Shown here piece after piece: positions 9,386 to 18,440 of a stretch of DNA of 64,000 bases (its first letter is position 1; every line of letters begins with the position of its first letter). A program made the position numbers and the translations under genes. The stretch comes from an uncultured Sunxiuqinia sp. (lineage in GTDB: Bacteria; Bacteroidota; Bacteroidia; Bacteroidales; Prolixibacteraceae), in the NCBI RefSeq assembly GCF_947495665.1, contig NZ_CANLZV010000018.1, positions 1 to 64,000 of the forward strand. The letters are read 5' to 3'. Below the pieces are notes generated by a model. It was not told the DNA's origin and searched no databases. It saw only the letters and a program-made list of their open reading frames with translations.

Positions 9386-9604
9386 TGTTTTGTGATTTTA
9401 AATAGTTTAGACAATTGAATGGTGCTTTTGTTCAGGTGATTACAGTGGCGTTTACGTAATAAGTGTGTGCGAAGGTTATGTTTTTGGGATGAATCCGGAA
9501 GGCTGACAGGGCAAATAAAGCACTTGCATTTCAGCAATGAAAATTCGAACTTTAAGGCTTGTTCTTAAATGAAAAAAAACAAACTTGAACCAAGTCGAAT
9601 TTCT

Positions 9605-10324
9605 ATGAACCTGAAGCTAACTTTTATCCTTTTATCTTTTCTGGTATTGTCCAATGCGATTGCTCAAGATAATTTTGTTTCGCTATTTAATGGAGAGAAC
9701 CTGGACGGTTGGGTGGAGAAAAAAGCCAATAGGGATCGTTACTATATTTTTTATCGGGTGATTGACGGAACCATTATGGCCAACTCGTTAAACAATCCGG
9801 AGCACGAAAGTGCCTGGTTGTATTCGGAAAAAGAATATGGGGATTTTGAGTTGAAGTTTAAATTCAGGGCTTTTAGAACAAGCAGTGGAAACAGTGGTGT
9901 CCAGGTGCGGTCGCGTTACAATGACGAAACCTATTCGATGGATGGTCCGGAAGTGGAAATTCATGCGCCGCAACCCTGGCGCACCGGCATGGTTTGGGAT
10001 GAAACGGACGGAAATCAGCGTTGGATTTTTCCGAACCTACCCCGCAATGCCTGGGTGAATGAATCGATGCAATCGAAGAAGATATTGTTCTATTATGCCG
10101 AAGAAACCAACCAGTGGAATGTGATGCGCATTCGCTGTGTCGGCACGTCAATTGAAGCCTGGCTGAACGGCATTAAAATTACCAACTACAAAGGGGCGGG
10201 CACGTTAAATGATGAAACCCATCGCGCGTTGAATGTGGGCATGAAAGGGCATATTGCTTTTCAGATTCATGAAAAGGATGCACTGATTATGCAGTTTAAA
10301 GAGATTTATATTCAGGAACTGTAA
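9605..10324 (+). CDS. Exported DUF1080 (3-keto-disaccharide hydrolase-like) protein
   Basis: The product is 239 residues from ATG 9605, chosen because the hydrophobic signal peptide (ending NAIAQ) starts there rather than at ATG 9569. The rest is a single DUF1080 / 3-keto-glucoside hydrolase-like domain with a concanavalin-type jelly roll: FVSLFNGENLDGWVEKK, YGDFELKFKFR, SGNSGVQVRSRY, WNVMRIRCVGTSIEAWLNG. Characterised relatives hydrolyse 3-keto-disaccharides formed by dehydrogenases, which fits the upstream oxidoreductases. It diverges from the aldo/keto reductase across a 219-nt gap that contains no other gene. Confidence 0.85.
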   Translation: MNLKLTFILLSFLVLSNAIAQDNFVSLFNGENLDGWVEKKANRDRYYIFYRVIDGTIMANSLNNPEHESAWLYSEKEYGDFELKFKFRAFRTSSGNSGVQVRSRYNDETYSMDGPEVEIHAPQPWRTGMVWDETDGNQRWIFPNLPRNAWVNESMQSKKILFYYAEETNQWNVMRIRCVGTSIEAWLNGIKITNYKGAGTLNDETHRALNVGMKGHIAFQIHEKDALIMQFKEIYIQEL

Positions 10325-10663
10325 GTGTTCATAACCTTTCATTCACTCCGATTCTTACCGAAGAATTTTGATACACTAAAATTGTAGACGATATTGGATT
10401 TTGGAACGGTGCAGCGGCGCCTGTCATTGGGGCTGGTTTGATTAAGCTTAATTGCTGGCAGTAGCCGGACTTTGCTCCGAACTCTTGTTCTGCATTCACC
10501 AACTTCTGTATCGGCTGTAAAAAGGACGTTTTTGGTGCTGTAAGGCAGTTTGAGGGAGTTGCTTGCAATTATCTGTGGGGCGGCAGTTTTCGTGTTATTA
10601 GCATCCGCTAATGATTGTGAACTTGGGATAGGCGATCAAAGATTAACTAAAATAGAGCGCATA
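10325..10663. other. Gene-free stretch, content unexplained
   Basis: Between the DUF1080 gene and the ppiD-like terminator there are about 340 nt without a convincing gene. A 79-codon minus-strand frame (10329-10568) and a plus-strand frame from 10550 exist but show no recognisable domain, signal or promoter. The composition resembles coding DNA more than the other AT-rich gaps here, so a decayed gene or conserved repeat is possible. Confidence 0.4.
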
Positions 10664-10693
10664 AAAAAAGCAGGCCTCAAAGCCTGCTTTTTT
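10664..10693 (-). terminator. Terminator of the PpiD-like gene
   Basis: A 12-bp stem (10664-10675 with 10682-10693) ends in A and T runs on its two sides. It lies 23 nt beyond the stop codon of the minus-strand gene. Confidence 0.85.
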
Positions 10694-10715
10694 ATATGTT
10701 GTTGGAGCCGTTCAA

Positions 10716-12830
10716 TTAATAGAACTTGGCCCGGTTGTCTTCAATTTCTACAGCATTGCGCTGGGCTTCATAAGCCTGATAGAGAGCGCGAGAACCCATT
10801 GTTTGGTTTAAACGCATTTGCTCGGCCATCAAATCAGTGTCGTTGCCTTCAGTTGTTGATACCACTTTTACAAGGTAAACACCGTTGTTGCCAATGACTG
10901 GAGTTGACAGCTCATCTTGGTTCAGACTGGCTAGTGTTCCAATGACAGCTGGTTCCATGCCTACTGCAGGAATTGACGTTGAATTAAAAGTCAATCCATT
11001 GGCAGTTTGTACTTCAGTATTCAGTGCTTCAGCAGCAGCTTCCAACGATTTACCATTGGCAGCATCTTTGATTTTCTGAGCCAAGGCTTTTCCTTTGTTT
11101 TGTTTTTTTACAGCCAGTTCAACCCGAGGTCTTACTTCTTCAAAAGAGGCAATTCCTTCTTCGGTTTCACTCACTAAAGCGGCTACAACAAAGCTGTCAC
11201 CCAGTTCGAAAATTGCAGAGCCTTCGTTGTTGTGCAAAATATCTTTTACATCGGCTTCGTAAGCTGAGCGGATCAGTGGACGAGAATCGGCAAGACCTCT
11301 TACTTCGCGGTCATTTTCTCCAATAGTTGCAAATCTTTTGGTCAGCTTCTCGTTTGCAATGGCTTCATCAAATGATTTGTAATCCTGGTTTTCAGAAACG
11401 AACTTGCTGGCTAGAGCATAAACGCTTTGGTAAGTTTGCGTGCTAGGTTCGATGTTGCGCGAAAGTTTAGCCAAGCGAACTTGCTTGGTCAATTTTCCTT
11501 TGCGGGTTGGTTGAAGCAGGTGAACGCCGAATTGCGTAGTTACCGTGTACAACTTATTGACCTCACCATTAAATGCAGCTTCTTCAAAAGGTTTTACCAT
11601 CTGGTTTTTTCTGAACCAGCCTAAGTCTCCACCTTCACGAGCCGAACCAGTATCTTCCGAATATTGCTCAGCTAATTTGGCAAAGCTTGTTCCGTTTTCA
11701 ATCAAGCCTTTCAGACTGTCGGCTAAGGCCAGTGCAGCTTCGTAGCTTCCAAGTTTTTCGGGATTGATCAGGATGTGGCGTGCTTGAACAGAGTCAGGCA
11801 GGTCTTTGATATCATCAATTTTAACCAAAGAGTAAGCATTGCCTTCTTTGATGGGACCGTAAACATCTCCGACTTTACTGCTGAAAGCGAAGTCTGCGAT
11901 GTCATCAGAAAGCTCTTCTTTCTTTTGATAAACATTCTCGAAAGGCACATCCGAGTTGATGTTCACGTATTGCTGGTTTTCAGTTATGTTAGCAAATTCT
12001 GCCTTGATGTCTTCCACCCACTTCAAGGTATTGGCATCATCGGTTTCGGTTGCTTTCACATCAAACGTAATGTATTCAATGGTGCGGCTTTCATCTTGCT
12101 TGTAGTTGTCCTGATGCTTTTTGTAGTAATCTTTCAGTTCGCTATCAGAAACTGAAACAGCACTGTCGGACATAGAAATGTAAGGAAGACGGATGTATTG
12201 AATATTGACCTGCTTGTTTTTGGCATTCAGGCTTTTTTGCGCTTCAGCAGATGTTACATACAATCCCTGACGAACCAGGTTGTTGTATTTGGTTTGAATA
12301 CGCTCTTCCTTTATTTGTTCTTCAATGTATAGCCAATATGCTTTTTGCTGAGCAGTTGCATTCAGTTCCAATGACTTTAGGAATTGAAGTACTGCAGTTT
12401 TATCAACTTGTCCGGTTTGTGGATTGCGAAATAGCTGTTGAATAATGGGGTGTAGGTTTTTTCCCTGAACCATGTCAAACAGTTCATCGGCTGTTACCGT
12501 TAAGCCCAATTCTTCATAAACTTCGCTCATCACGATCTGACGCACTAAGTTTTGCCAGGCTTGCTCTCTCACCTGAACCCAAGTATTCTCATCAAGCTGA
12601 GTCGAACCTGTGTTCATTTTATAGATTTCTGCCATTTCTTCAACCTGCCTTTGGAAATCAGGATATTGAATCGATTCTCCATTGATTTCAGCGACTTCCA
12701 ACTGCTGAGGTCTCAATAATGAACTACCTGAGCGAAAAATGTCACCTAAAATGAAGGCAACCAATGCAAGTCCAATAATGATCGCTACCAACAAGCCGGC
12801 ACGATTTCTTATTTTCTGTAATGTAGCCAT
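10716..12830 (-). CDS. PpiD/SurA-like peptidyl-prolyl cis-trans isomerase
   Basis: The product is 704 residues. An N-terminal membrane anchor (about residues 10-32, AGLLVAIIIGLALVAFILGDIF) is followed by a long SurA-N-type helical chaperone region (about 35-330). A PpiC-type parvulin domain begins at VQARHILINP (about residue 345) and includes GGDLGWFRKNQMVKPFEEAAF and FGVHLLQ. A second, degenerate repeat region fills the C-terminus. The layout matches PpiD of Bacteroidota: a periplasmic, inner-membrane-anchored folding factor for exported proteins. It is the last gene of the minus-strand envelope block, 96 nt after the CNNM gene, and has its own terminator. Confidence 0.9.
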   Translation of the reverse strand: MATLQKIRNRAGLLVAIIIGLALVAFILGDIFRSGSSLLRPQQLEVAEINGESIQYPDFQRQVEEMAEIYKMNTGSTQLDENTWVQVREQAWQNLVRQIVMSEVYEELGLTVTADELFDMVQGKNLHPIIQQLFRNPQTGQVDKTAVLQFLKSLELNATAQQKAYWLYIEEQIKEERIQTKYNNLVRQGLYVTSAEAQKSLNAKNKQVNIQYIRLPYISMSDSAVSVSDSELKDYYKKHQDNYKQDESRTIEYITFDVKATETDDANTLKWVEDIKAEFANITENQQYVNINSDVPFENVYQKKEELSDDIADFAFSSKVGDVYGPIKEGNAYSLVKIDDIKDLPDSVQARHILINPEKLGSYEAALALADSLKGLIENGTSFAKLAEQYSEDTGSAREGGDLGWFRKNQMVKPFEEAAFNGEVNKLYTVTTQFGVHLLQPTRKGKLTKQVRLAKLSRNIEPSTQTYQSVYALASKFVSENQDYKSFDEAIANEKLTKRFATIGENDREVRGLADSRPLIRSAYEADVKDILHNNEGSAIFELGDSFVVAALVSETEEGIASFEEVRPRVELAVKKQNKGKALAQKIKDAANGKSLEAAAEALNTEVQTANGLTFNSTSIPAVGMEPAVIGTLASLNQDELSTPVIGNNGVYLVKVVSTTEGNDTDLMAEQMRLNQTMGSRALYQAYEAQRNAVEIEDNRAKFY

Positions 12831-12926
12831 TGACTAATAATTATTGAATTATAGATTTACTTATTTTTTTTACGAGGTACGAAGATAGCAATTTTGAGAA
12901 TTAAACCTTAAGAATCATTTTTTATT

Positions 12927-14198
12927 TTAGGTGTTGTCCAATATCTTAAGGTTGACCAATTCGATCTTGGTATGTGTGGCTTTTAATATCTTAAAGCGGT
13001 AGTTATCAATGTCAATTACCGTATTGATTTTGGGAATACTTTCGTGGTGAAACAGGATGAAGCCGGCCAGGGTTTCAAAATGTTCTTTGACAGGAAATCC
13101 GAGGTCGTATTTTTCGTTCAAATCATCCAGCTCAATCCGGGCCGAAAGGATGTATTCGTTTTCGCTGATTTGCCGTTCGACAAAATCAGAAGTATCATGC
13201 TCATCTTCAATTTCGCCAAAAATTTCTTCCAAAATATCTTCGCTGGTAACCATACCGGAAGTGCCGCCAAACTCGTCAACAACAATGGCGATGCTCCGGT
13301 GTTGCGAAATGAACTTGCTAAGCAGTTTGCTGGCTGGCATGGTTTCGGGTACAATCAATACTTTTTTCAGGTTTGAACGGATAGAACCCGGGTTTGAGAA
13401 AATGGAGGAATGGTGAATGTACCCAACAATGTTGTCGATGTTGTCTTGGTAAAAAAGGATTCGGGAATAGCCGGTTTCAATAAAGCGTTGAATTAGGTCG
13501 TCCACGTTGGAATTGAGATCCATGATCTCCATCTCGGTGCGTGGTACCATCACTTCGCGAAGCTTAACTTTGGAAAAGTCGAGGGCATTTCGAAACAGTT
13601 TGACTTCATTTTCTAATTCGTGCTCGCGACGTTGCTGGGCTTCATCCGATTCATTCACAAAATGGTCCAGGTCAATTCGGTTGAAAACATTCTTCCGGGC
13701 TTTGTGATTAAACGATGATTTGAAAAAGGTATTCAGCAGAACTTTCGACATCCACATGGTAAGCCGGGTGATGGGGAAGAACAGTAAAAAGAAAAAGCCT
13801 AGTGGCAGCGAAAAGAAACGCAAAAAGGAATTGGGATTGATGCGAAAAAGTGTTTTAGGTAAAAACTCGGCCGTAAACAAAATCAGCAGGGTGGAGCTGA
13901 TGGTCTGAAGCAACAGTACAATGCTGTCCTGTGGAATGAAGCGGTCGAAAAACGGGCCTAAGAGCTTGGCGAATGCAATACCATAAATAACCAGCGCAAT
14001 GTTGTTTCCCACCAGCATGGTCGCAATGTACTGCCCCGGGTTTCGGGTGAAAAGGCCCAGAATACGGGCACTGATAAAATTTTGTTGTTTATCGAGTTCC
14101 AGCCTTAGCTTATTGGCCGAAAGAAAGGCAATCTCCATTCCGGAGAAGAAGGCGGAAAACAAGATGGTGATTAGGATAGTAATAATCAGGGTTTCCAT
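12927..14198 (-). CDS. CNNM/CorC-family membrane protein (hemolysin/GldE-like)
   Basis: The product is 423 residues. The N-terminal CNNM (DUF21) transmembrane domain holds several helices (about residues 3-25, 58-80, 90-112, 120-150), followed by two CBS motifs (VMVPRTEMEIMDLNSNVDDL ... YSRILFYQDNIDNIVGYIH; VPETMPASKLLSKF ... AIVVDEFGGTSGMVTSEDILEEIFGEI) and a C-terminal CorC/HlyC domain. The family includes Mg/Co transport proteins and, in gliding Bacteroidota, GldE. Nothing in the window decides between these, so no symbol is given. It starts 6 nt after lptC and is very likely in the same operon. Confidence 0.9.
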   Translation of the reverse strand: METLIITILITILFSAFFSGMEIAFLSANKLRLELDKQQNFISARILGLFTRNPGQYIATMLVGNNIALVIYGIAFAKLLGPFFDRFIPQDSIVLLLQTISSTLLILFTAEFLPKTLFRINPNSFLRFFSLPLGFFFLLFFPITRLTMWMSKVLLNTFFKSSFNHKARKNVFNRIDLDHFVNESDEAQQRREHELENEVKLFRNALDFSKVKLREVMVPRTEMEIMDLNSNVDDLIQRFIETGYSRILFYQDNIDNIVGYIHHSSIFSNPGSIRSNLKKVLIVPETMPASKLLSKFISQHRSIAIVVDEFGGTSGMVTSEDILEEIFGEIEDEHDTSDFVERQISENEYILSARIELDDLNEKYDLGFPVKEHFETLAGFILFHHESIPKINTVIDIDNYRFKILKATHTKIELVNLKILDNT

Positions 14199-14204
14199 GT
14201 GCTG

Positions 14205-14801
14205 TTATTCGTCAACTTCAATATAAACCGGGCCTTTGGGTTTTTTTATCATCCAGTTGGAAAGATTTTGATCGGATTCAAACCCCATGCCGGTAATTAC
14301 CTGATCTTTACGTATAATTTTGACAAACTGTTCCGAATAGATGATTCCTTTTTTTTCTTCCCAAATCAGATGTTCTGTTTTTAGGGTGTCGCCGGAAGGG
14401 TTTACTGCCACCACATTGTTTTTGGCTTCCCATTTGGATTCTTTCTCATAAAAGCGGGCAAAGTTGGCTGTAATGCCAGCAATTTGCTCCATCTTTTCAT
14501 TGTAGCGTTCGATTTCTACACCTTGGGGAAATTCAACAAACGGATCTTCGCTTTTATCGTAGCGAATTAACTTGGGAGTAATTAATTTGAACCGGATGAT
14601 GGTTGAATCGGAATGAATCATTTCATAGTTTTCCGCTTCCATCCCAGCCGTATTTTCTCCGGCTGACAGTTCTTTTATCTTTTCAATTTTGTTGGCACAG
14701 GAAAAGAAAAGCATTGCAATTCCCCCTAGGAGAATTGCAATGCTCACTTTAGAATAATTAATGTGTGCTTGTTTACTTGGCACGTACTTTTGTTGTTTCA
14801 T
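14205..14801 (-). CDS. lptC: LPS export ABC transporter periplasmic protein LptC
   Basis: The product is 198 residues from ATG 14801. The longer frame (to 14915) lies inside the upstream TPR gene and is not conserved-looking. The hydrophobic segment after NYSKVSIAILLGGIAMLFFSC ends in a lipobox-like Cys, which is common for Bacteroidota LptC, and the body has the LptC beta-jellyroll pattern (YDKSEDPFVEFPQGVEIERYNEKMEQ region, ANFARFYEKESKWEAKNNV, LIWEEKKGIIYSEQFVKI). It should carry LPS from the inner-membrane complex to LptA. The start overlaps the TPR gene by 29 nt, suggesting translational coupling. A 12-bp inverted repeat lies in its signal-peptide codons (separate entry). Confidence 0.85.
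   Translation of the reverse strand: MKQQKYVPSKQAHINYSKVSIAILLGGIAMLFFSCANKIEKIKELSAGENTAGMEAENYEMIHSDSTIIRFKLITPKLIRYDKSEDPFVEFPQGVEIERYNEKMEQIAGITANFARFYEKESKWEAKNNVVAVNPSGDTLKTEHLIWEEKKGIIYSEQFVKIIRKDQVITGMGFESDQNLSNWMIKKPKGPVYIEVDE
14711..14743 (-). repeat. Perfect 12-bp inverted repeat with T-rich tail inside lptC
   Basis: Arms 14711-14722 and 14732-14743 are exact reverse complements with a 9-nt loop. On the minus strand the right-hand edge runs into TTTTCTTTTCC, giving terminator-like geometry 30 nt after the stop of the upstream TPR gene and within the first codons of lptC. Confidence 0.6.
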
Positions 14802-16407
14802 TGATCCAACTACCAATTTTAAAGGTTTGACCTTCCTGGTATCCCTCAAAGAACAAGCTTTCCTTGTCAGGGAAATATTGTTTGTAGAGGTTGATTTTTT
14901 CATTTGCAGTTCCAAATACTTCAGGATCTACACGTTTGGCTTTCTGGTAGTAGTCTGTTGCTAACCAGTATAATGATTGGTGTTCCAAGTCGCTTTCGCC
15001 ATAGTTTTTACTGTAGTAAGCATAAATGTCTCCCAACAAGATGTAGGCACGGCCTGAGCTTGGATTGTTTTGAATGGCTTTACGGGCCAGGTCACGAGAG
15101 CGTTGGAAGTTATTCTCTTTGGCAAAAACAAAAGAACCCAGCTCGTAGTAGTACTTCGACAGTAATTCTTTGTCTGTTTCAGCTTCAATGGCGTTGTTGT
15201 AATATTCTTTGGCACGCTCAAACTGGTCACGTTTTACAAACAAACGAGCCATGTTGAAAGCTGCTTCAGCTGAAGGGTCTAACTGATAAAGTTTATCTGA
15301 TCCTTGAGCAAACAGCTGGCTGTCGGTACAGTCTTGACGCTCTAAAATCCGAAGCATTTTTTTCAATTCTTCAGAATCTTGAGAGATAGTCTCAAATTGA
15401 GGTTCATATAGCGCAATCAACGCTTCACAATCGGCTGCACCACTGGTTTGGAACAAGCGGTCAACCAATTCTTTTGAAGTGGTGTATTTTTCGCTGTTTG
15501 GTTCTTCTTTCAAGTAATTGTTGATGATTTCGGATGCCGTTTGATAGTTGGAAGCCACTTTATCTTTTGGGAATTCGCCCATCAGGAACAAACGCTTTGT
15601 AGCTTGCATGAATACCACCAAAACGGCAGCTTCTGTTTGCTCTTGTTCCAGTTTAATGGCTTCTTCCAGGTACCCATATCCTTCTTTAAGGATGGATTTC
15701 AGTTCATCGTCAGTCAGGTTCTCGTTATCCAGTTTGTACTTAAGATAATCGGTTCCTTTGCGACCCAAAACATAACCTTCCTGGTTGAAGTATTTTATCC
15801 TGCGATTGTAAACAGACATCAATGAATCGATGAGTGCATCTTTTTTGCTCCAATCGTTTTCCTTGTTGATGAATGCATCATACATATTCGCTCCATGGAT
15901 GTACAAGTTCAGCGTTGACTTGGGATATTTGTAGTATACTTTTTCCCAAGGAGCCATGGCTGATTTGTAATCGTCTTGTTTGTAGAATTGATCATACATA
16001 GACAAGTTGGCCATGAAATCACGATCTTTGGCTTTCACCAATTCTTCCATTGTTCTCAGGTCAAGACCTCCGGCTGCGTCAGCACCAGCTCCTTTAGCCG
16101 GAATTTCTCCGTCAAAACTAAAGTCGATAACATTGCTGGGGTTTGTTTCAATGTCCAGTTTACGTCTGTCGTCAATAAAGGTAAACTCCAGGTATTTTGT
16201 TTTCTCACTGACTTCGATTTCATATTTACCATCAAAGCTAGTCATATAAGAGTCTGAGGATTTGTGAGCTTCAACAGTTACCCCAGCTGCTGGCTCTCCT
16301 TCTCTGTAAACGGTGCCCTTGATGACTCTTTGGGCAATAACGGAAAATCCTGTCATTGCAACGAGTGCGATGGTGAGCAAGATTGTTTTGGAAAATAAAG
16401 GTTTCAT
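14773..16407 (-). CDS. Exported TPR protein with N-terminal carboxypeptidase-regulatory-like domain
   Basis: The product is 544 residues from ATG 16407 (the frame opens two codons earlier at a TTG). A signal peptide (ending GFSVIAQ) is followed by a carboxypeptidase-regulatory-like Ig domain (about residues 25-90, VIKGTVYREGEPAAGVTVEAH, FDGKYEIEV). The remainder is helical with TPR-type repeats, clearest at AAFNMARLFVKRDQFERAKEYYNNAIEAE and SGRAYILLGDIYAYYSKNYGES (about 370-500). It lies between the outer-membrane protein and lptC, an arrangement I recognise as common in Bacteroidota. A role in envelope assembly is inferred from context only. Confidence 0.82.
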   Translation of the reverse strand: MKPLFSKTILLTIALVAMTGFSVIAQRVIKGTVYREGEPAAGVTVEAHKSSDSYMTSFDGKYEIEVSEKTKYLEFTFIDDRRKLDIETNPSNVIDFSFDGEIPAKGAGADAAGGLDLRTMEELVKAKDRDFMANLSMYDQFYKQDDYKSAMAPWEKVYYKYPKSTLNLYIHGANMYDAFINKENDWSKKDALIDSLMSVYNRRIKYFNQEGYVLGRKGTDYLKYKLDNENLTDDELKSILKEGYGYLEEAIKLEQEQTEAAVLVVFMQATKRLFLMGEFPKDKVASNYQTASEIINNYLKEEPNSEKYTTSKELVDRLFQTSGAADCEALIALYEPQFETISQDSEELKKMLRILERQDCTDSQLFAQGSDKLYQLDPSAEAAFNMARLFVKRDQFERAKEYYNNAIEAETDKELLSKYYYELGSFVFAKENNFQRSRDLARKAIQNNPSSGRAYILLGDIYAYYSKNYGESDLEHQSLYWLATDYYQKAKRVDPEVFGTANEKINLYKQYFPDKESLFFEGYQEGQTFKIGSWINETTKVRAK

Positions 16408-16441
16408 GATCAAGTATTATTAAATTACACTTTTTTAAAAA

Positions 16442-17722
16442 TTAGTCGAATTTTCGTTGTACAAACCAGCGATCGAACATTTTTAAATATAAACTTACTT
16501 TGGTATAGTTCTCACGAATCAAGTTGTCTTTTACGGTTCCCCGGCGACCTAATTCCACCGCTAAGTTAATGGTGGATTTCGAACGTCCGACTGGTAATCC
16601 TACACCAAAACTCATGCCAGTCTCATTAAGTTGCTGGTTGTTAATTTTTAAGTATGATTTATCCAAGTGGATTCCAGCCCGGTATTGAACACGTTTGAAA
16701 TAGCTTCGGATGGATGTGGCTTCCGGAATGTATTCCGCTCCCAGGCTGTAGCGTGTTTGGTTGGTAAGCTCCGGAATGGTGCTTCCGTAAAATTTAGCTT
16801 CGCTCCATTGAGATCGGTAGTAATCCGCATTTACCTCCAGTTTGTTTAGCTTGGTGTAGCTAAGCCCAATGCCCATACTTGTGGGCAACTGAATTTTTCC
16901 TGGCTCATCCTGAATGTGCTTAATCGAGTCGGTTAGCAAGCCTCCTCCGGAATTCAATATTTTGTCCTGTGTTAAGGAGTGGAAAGCCGTGAATTTGGCT
17001 TTTTTCTCAAAGGTGGCTCCAATGGTCAGGAACTCATCGGTTTTCAATTTGATATCGTACTGGGCACCCAGCAAGTAAGCGAAGTCGCGAAGGCGGGTTT
17101 GTTCCGTTTCATTAAATCCGTATTGTATCGGATCATCAATGAAATAAATGGAGTTGTTTTGGTTCAGTGTTCCAAACAGGTAGTAAAGATTAGCTCCCAC
17201 TGAAAGGGATTCGGTGAGGTTAAAACCTGCTCCGAAGTAGGCTTTTGAAATTGTTCCTGTTCCGAAATAGCTTTTTCCAATCCGGCCAATATTCGGATTA
17301 TCTTCTTCTACATAAACTTCATACCCTTTATCGGCATAAGGACTAATTCCAACGGTGGCAGCGGCCCAGCGAGTTACTGGAAAGCTGAAGGAAAAGTACC
17401 TGAAATTGAAATCATTGGTTGTCCATTTCGAGTTGGCTGATTTATATTCTGAAATCCGGCCATCGGCACCAAATTCAAAAATGAACGATAAACTGTCGAT
17501 CGCAGCATAGGACGCTGGATTGGAGGAGTTAATCTGTACTTGATGTCTGCTACCTAATGATGCACCACCCATTCCGGCAAAACGTCCGTAGGAGTATGGA
17601 TGAAGGTCTCCTAAACCGAAGCGGGAAAATGGTGATGAGGTGTTATTGTTCTGTGCGAATGAAGTCAGTCCGAGTAGAATGAATAATCCGCTGATGAAGA
17701 TTCCTCTAAGTGTTTTTAACAT
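16442..17722 (-). CDS. Predicted outer-membrane beta-barrel protein
   Basis: The product is 426 residues with a signal peptide (cut near TSFAQ) and a conserved start of the mature part (SSPFSRFGLGDL, GGASLGSRH). Alternating aromatic/polar strands continue to the end, which closes with YLKMFDRWFVQRKFD. The pattern resembles FadL/OMPP1-like or PorV-like barrels of Bacteroidota, but I cannot assign a precise family. Its start overlaps coaX by 17 nt, so translation is probably coupled, and it is followed 34 nt later by the TPR gene. Confidence 0.72.
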   Translation of the reverse strand: MLKTLRGIFISGLFILLGLTSFAQNNNTSSPFSRFGLGDLHPYSYGRFAGMGGASLGSRHQVQINSSNPASYAAIDSLSFIFEFGADGRISEYKSANSKWTTNDFNFRYFSFSFPVTRWAAATVGISPYADKGYEVYVEEDNPNIGRIGKSYFGTGTISKAYFGAGFNLTESLSVGANLYYLFGTLNQNNSIYFIDDPIQYGFNETEQTRLRDFAYLLGAQYDIKLKTDEFLTIGATFEKKAKFTAFHSLTQDKILNSGGGLLTDSIKHIQDEPGKIQLPTSMGIGLSYTKLNKLEVNADYYRSQWSEAKFYGSTIPELTNQTRYSLGAEYIPEATSIRSYFKRVQYRAGIHLDKSYLKINNQQLNETGMSFGVGLPVGRSKSTINLAVELGRRGTVKDNLIRENYTKVSLYLKMFDRWFVQRKFD

Positions 17723-18440
17723 TGTATTCCAGAATTCTGTTTAAACCGATGAGTGTTAAATTAAAGTTTACAAAGATGGAATTTTTTAATTTCTTATCAA
17801 AGAATTTAGCATCGCCCCCGGTAATAATGACTTGTAAATTTTCGTAAATAGTGTTAAAGTAGTCTAAATACTGTTCAACTTCAAACAGGAGGCCGACTTG
17901 CACGCCAGCGCGGATGGCTGAATCGGTGTCAGTGCCAAGCATTTTGAAGTCATCGGTGGCATGTAGAAGTGGGAGCTTACCGGTGAACTGATGCAGCGAT
18001 TTGAAACGGGTTTCCAGCCCGGGTGAGATATTTCCGCCTAAATACTCCTGATTGGCGGTTATTATTTCATAGGTGATTGCTGTTCCCGCATCAATGACGA
18101 GCACATTTTGATGTGGAAAAAGCTCGGTGGCACCTACGGCAGCTGCCAGCCGATCTTTCCCCAATGTTTCCGGCGTCTGGTACCGGTTGGTAATTGGCGC
18201 AGGCGTATTGGCATCCAGCTCAATGAAGGTTTCAAACGAACGCTTCAGGAAATCGTTTAGCTCCTGCGGGTAATCGCGCACCGAGGAAACGATTGCATGC
18301 TTTAAATCATCATGTTCATCCAGTAAGACCTGAATGTGATCAGGCTTTAGCTCGTCGAGAGGAACGTTGAACATGAGGTCGCGTTCGTTGAATAAAGCCA
18401 GCTTGATGCGGCTGTTTCCTATGTCAATAACCAAGTTCAT
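17706..18440 (-). CDS. coaX: Type III pantothenate kinase
   Basis: The product is 244 residues, a typical CoaX length. It shows the ASKHA-fold motifs: DIGNSRIKLALF (phosphate 1, residues 6-17), GKDRLAAAVGA (about 95-105), VIDAGTAITYEII (about 117-129) and GGNISPGLETRFKSLH. It phosphorylates pantothenate in the first step of CoA synthesis and, as a CoaX type, should need a monovalent cation and be insensitive to CoA feedback (family knowledge). It overlaps nadC by 4 nt (ATGA type) and the outer-membrane gene by 17 nt. Confidence 0.95.
   Translation of the reverse strand: MNLVIDIGNSRIKLALFNERDLMFNVPLDELKPDHIQVLLDEHDDLKHAIVSSVRDYPQELNDFLKRSFETFIELDANTPAPITNRYQTPETLGKDRLAAAVGATELFPHQNVLVIDAGTAITYEIITANQEYLGGNISPGLETRFKSLHQFTGKLPLLHATDDFKMLGTDTDSAIRAGVQVGLLFEVEQYLDYFNTIYENLQVIITGGDAKFFDKKLKNSIFVNFNLTLIGLNRILEYNVKNT

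Noticed and set aside
10550-10897. 115-codon plus-strand frame as a gene
   Set aside because: It runs through the terminator and into the opposite strand of the PpiD-like gene, with no domain or promoter.
14802-14915. Longer LptC starting at 14915
   Set aside because: The extra 38 codons lie wholly inside the TPR gene in another frame and show no conserved feature.
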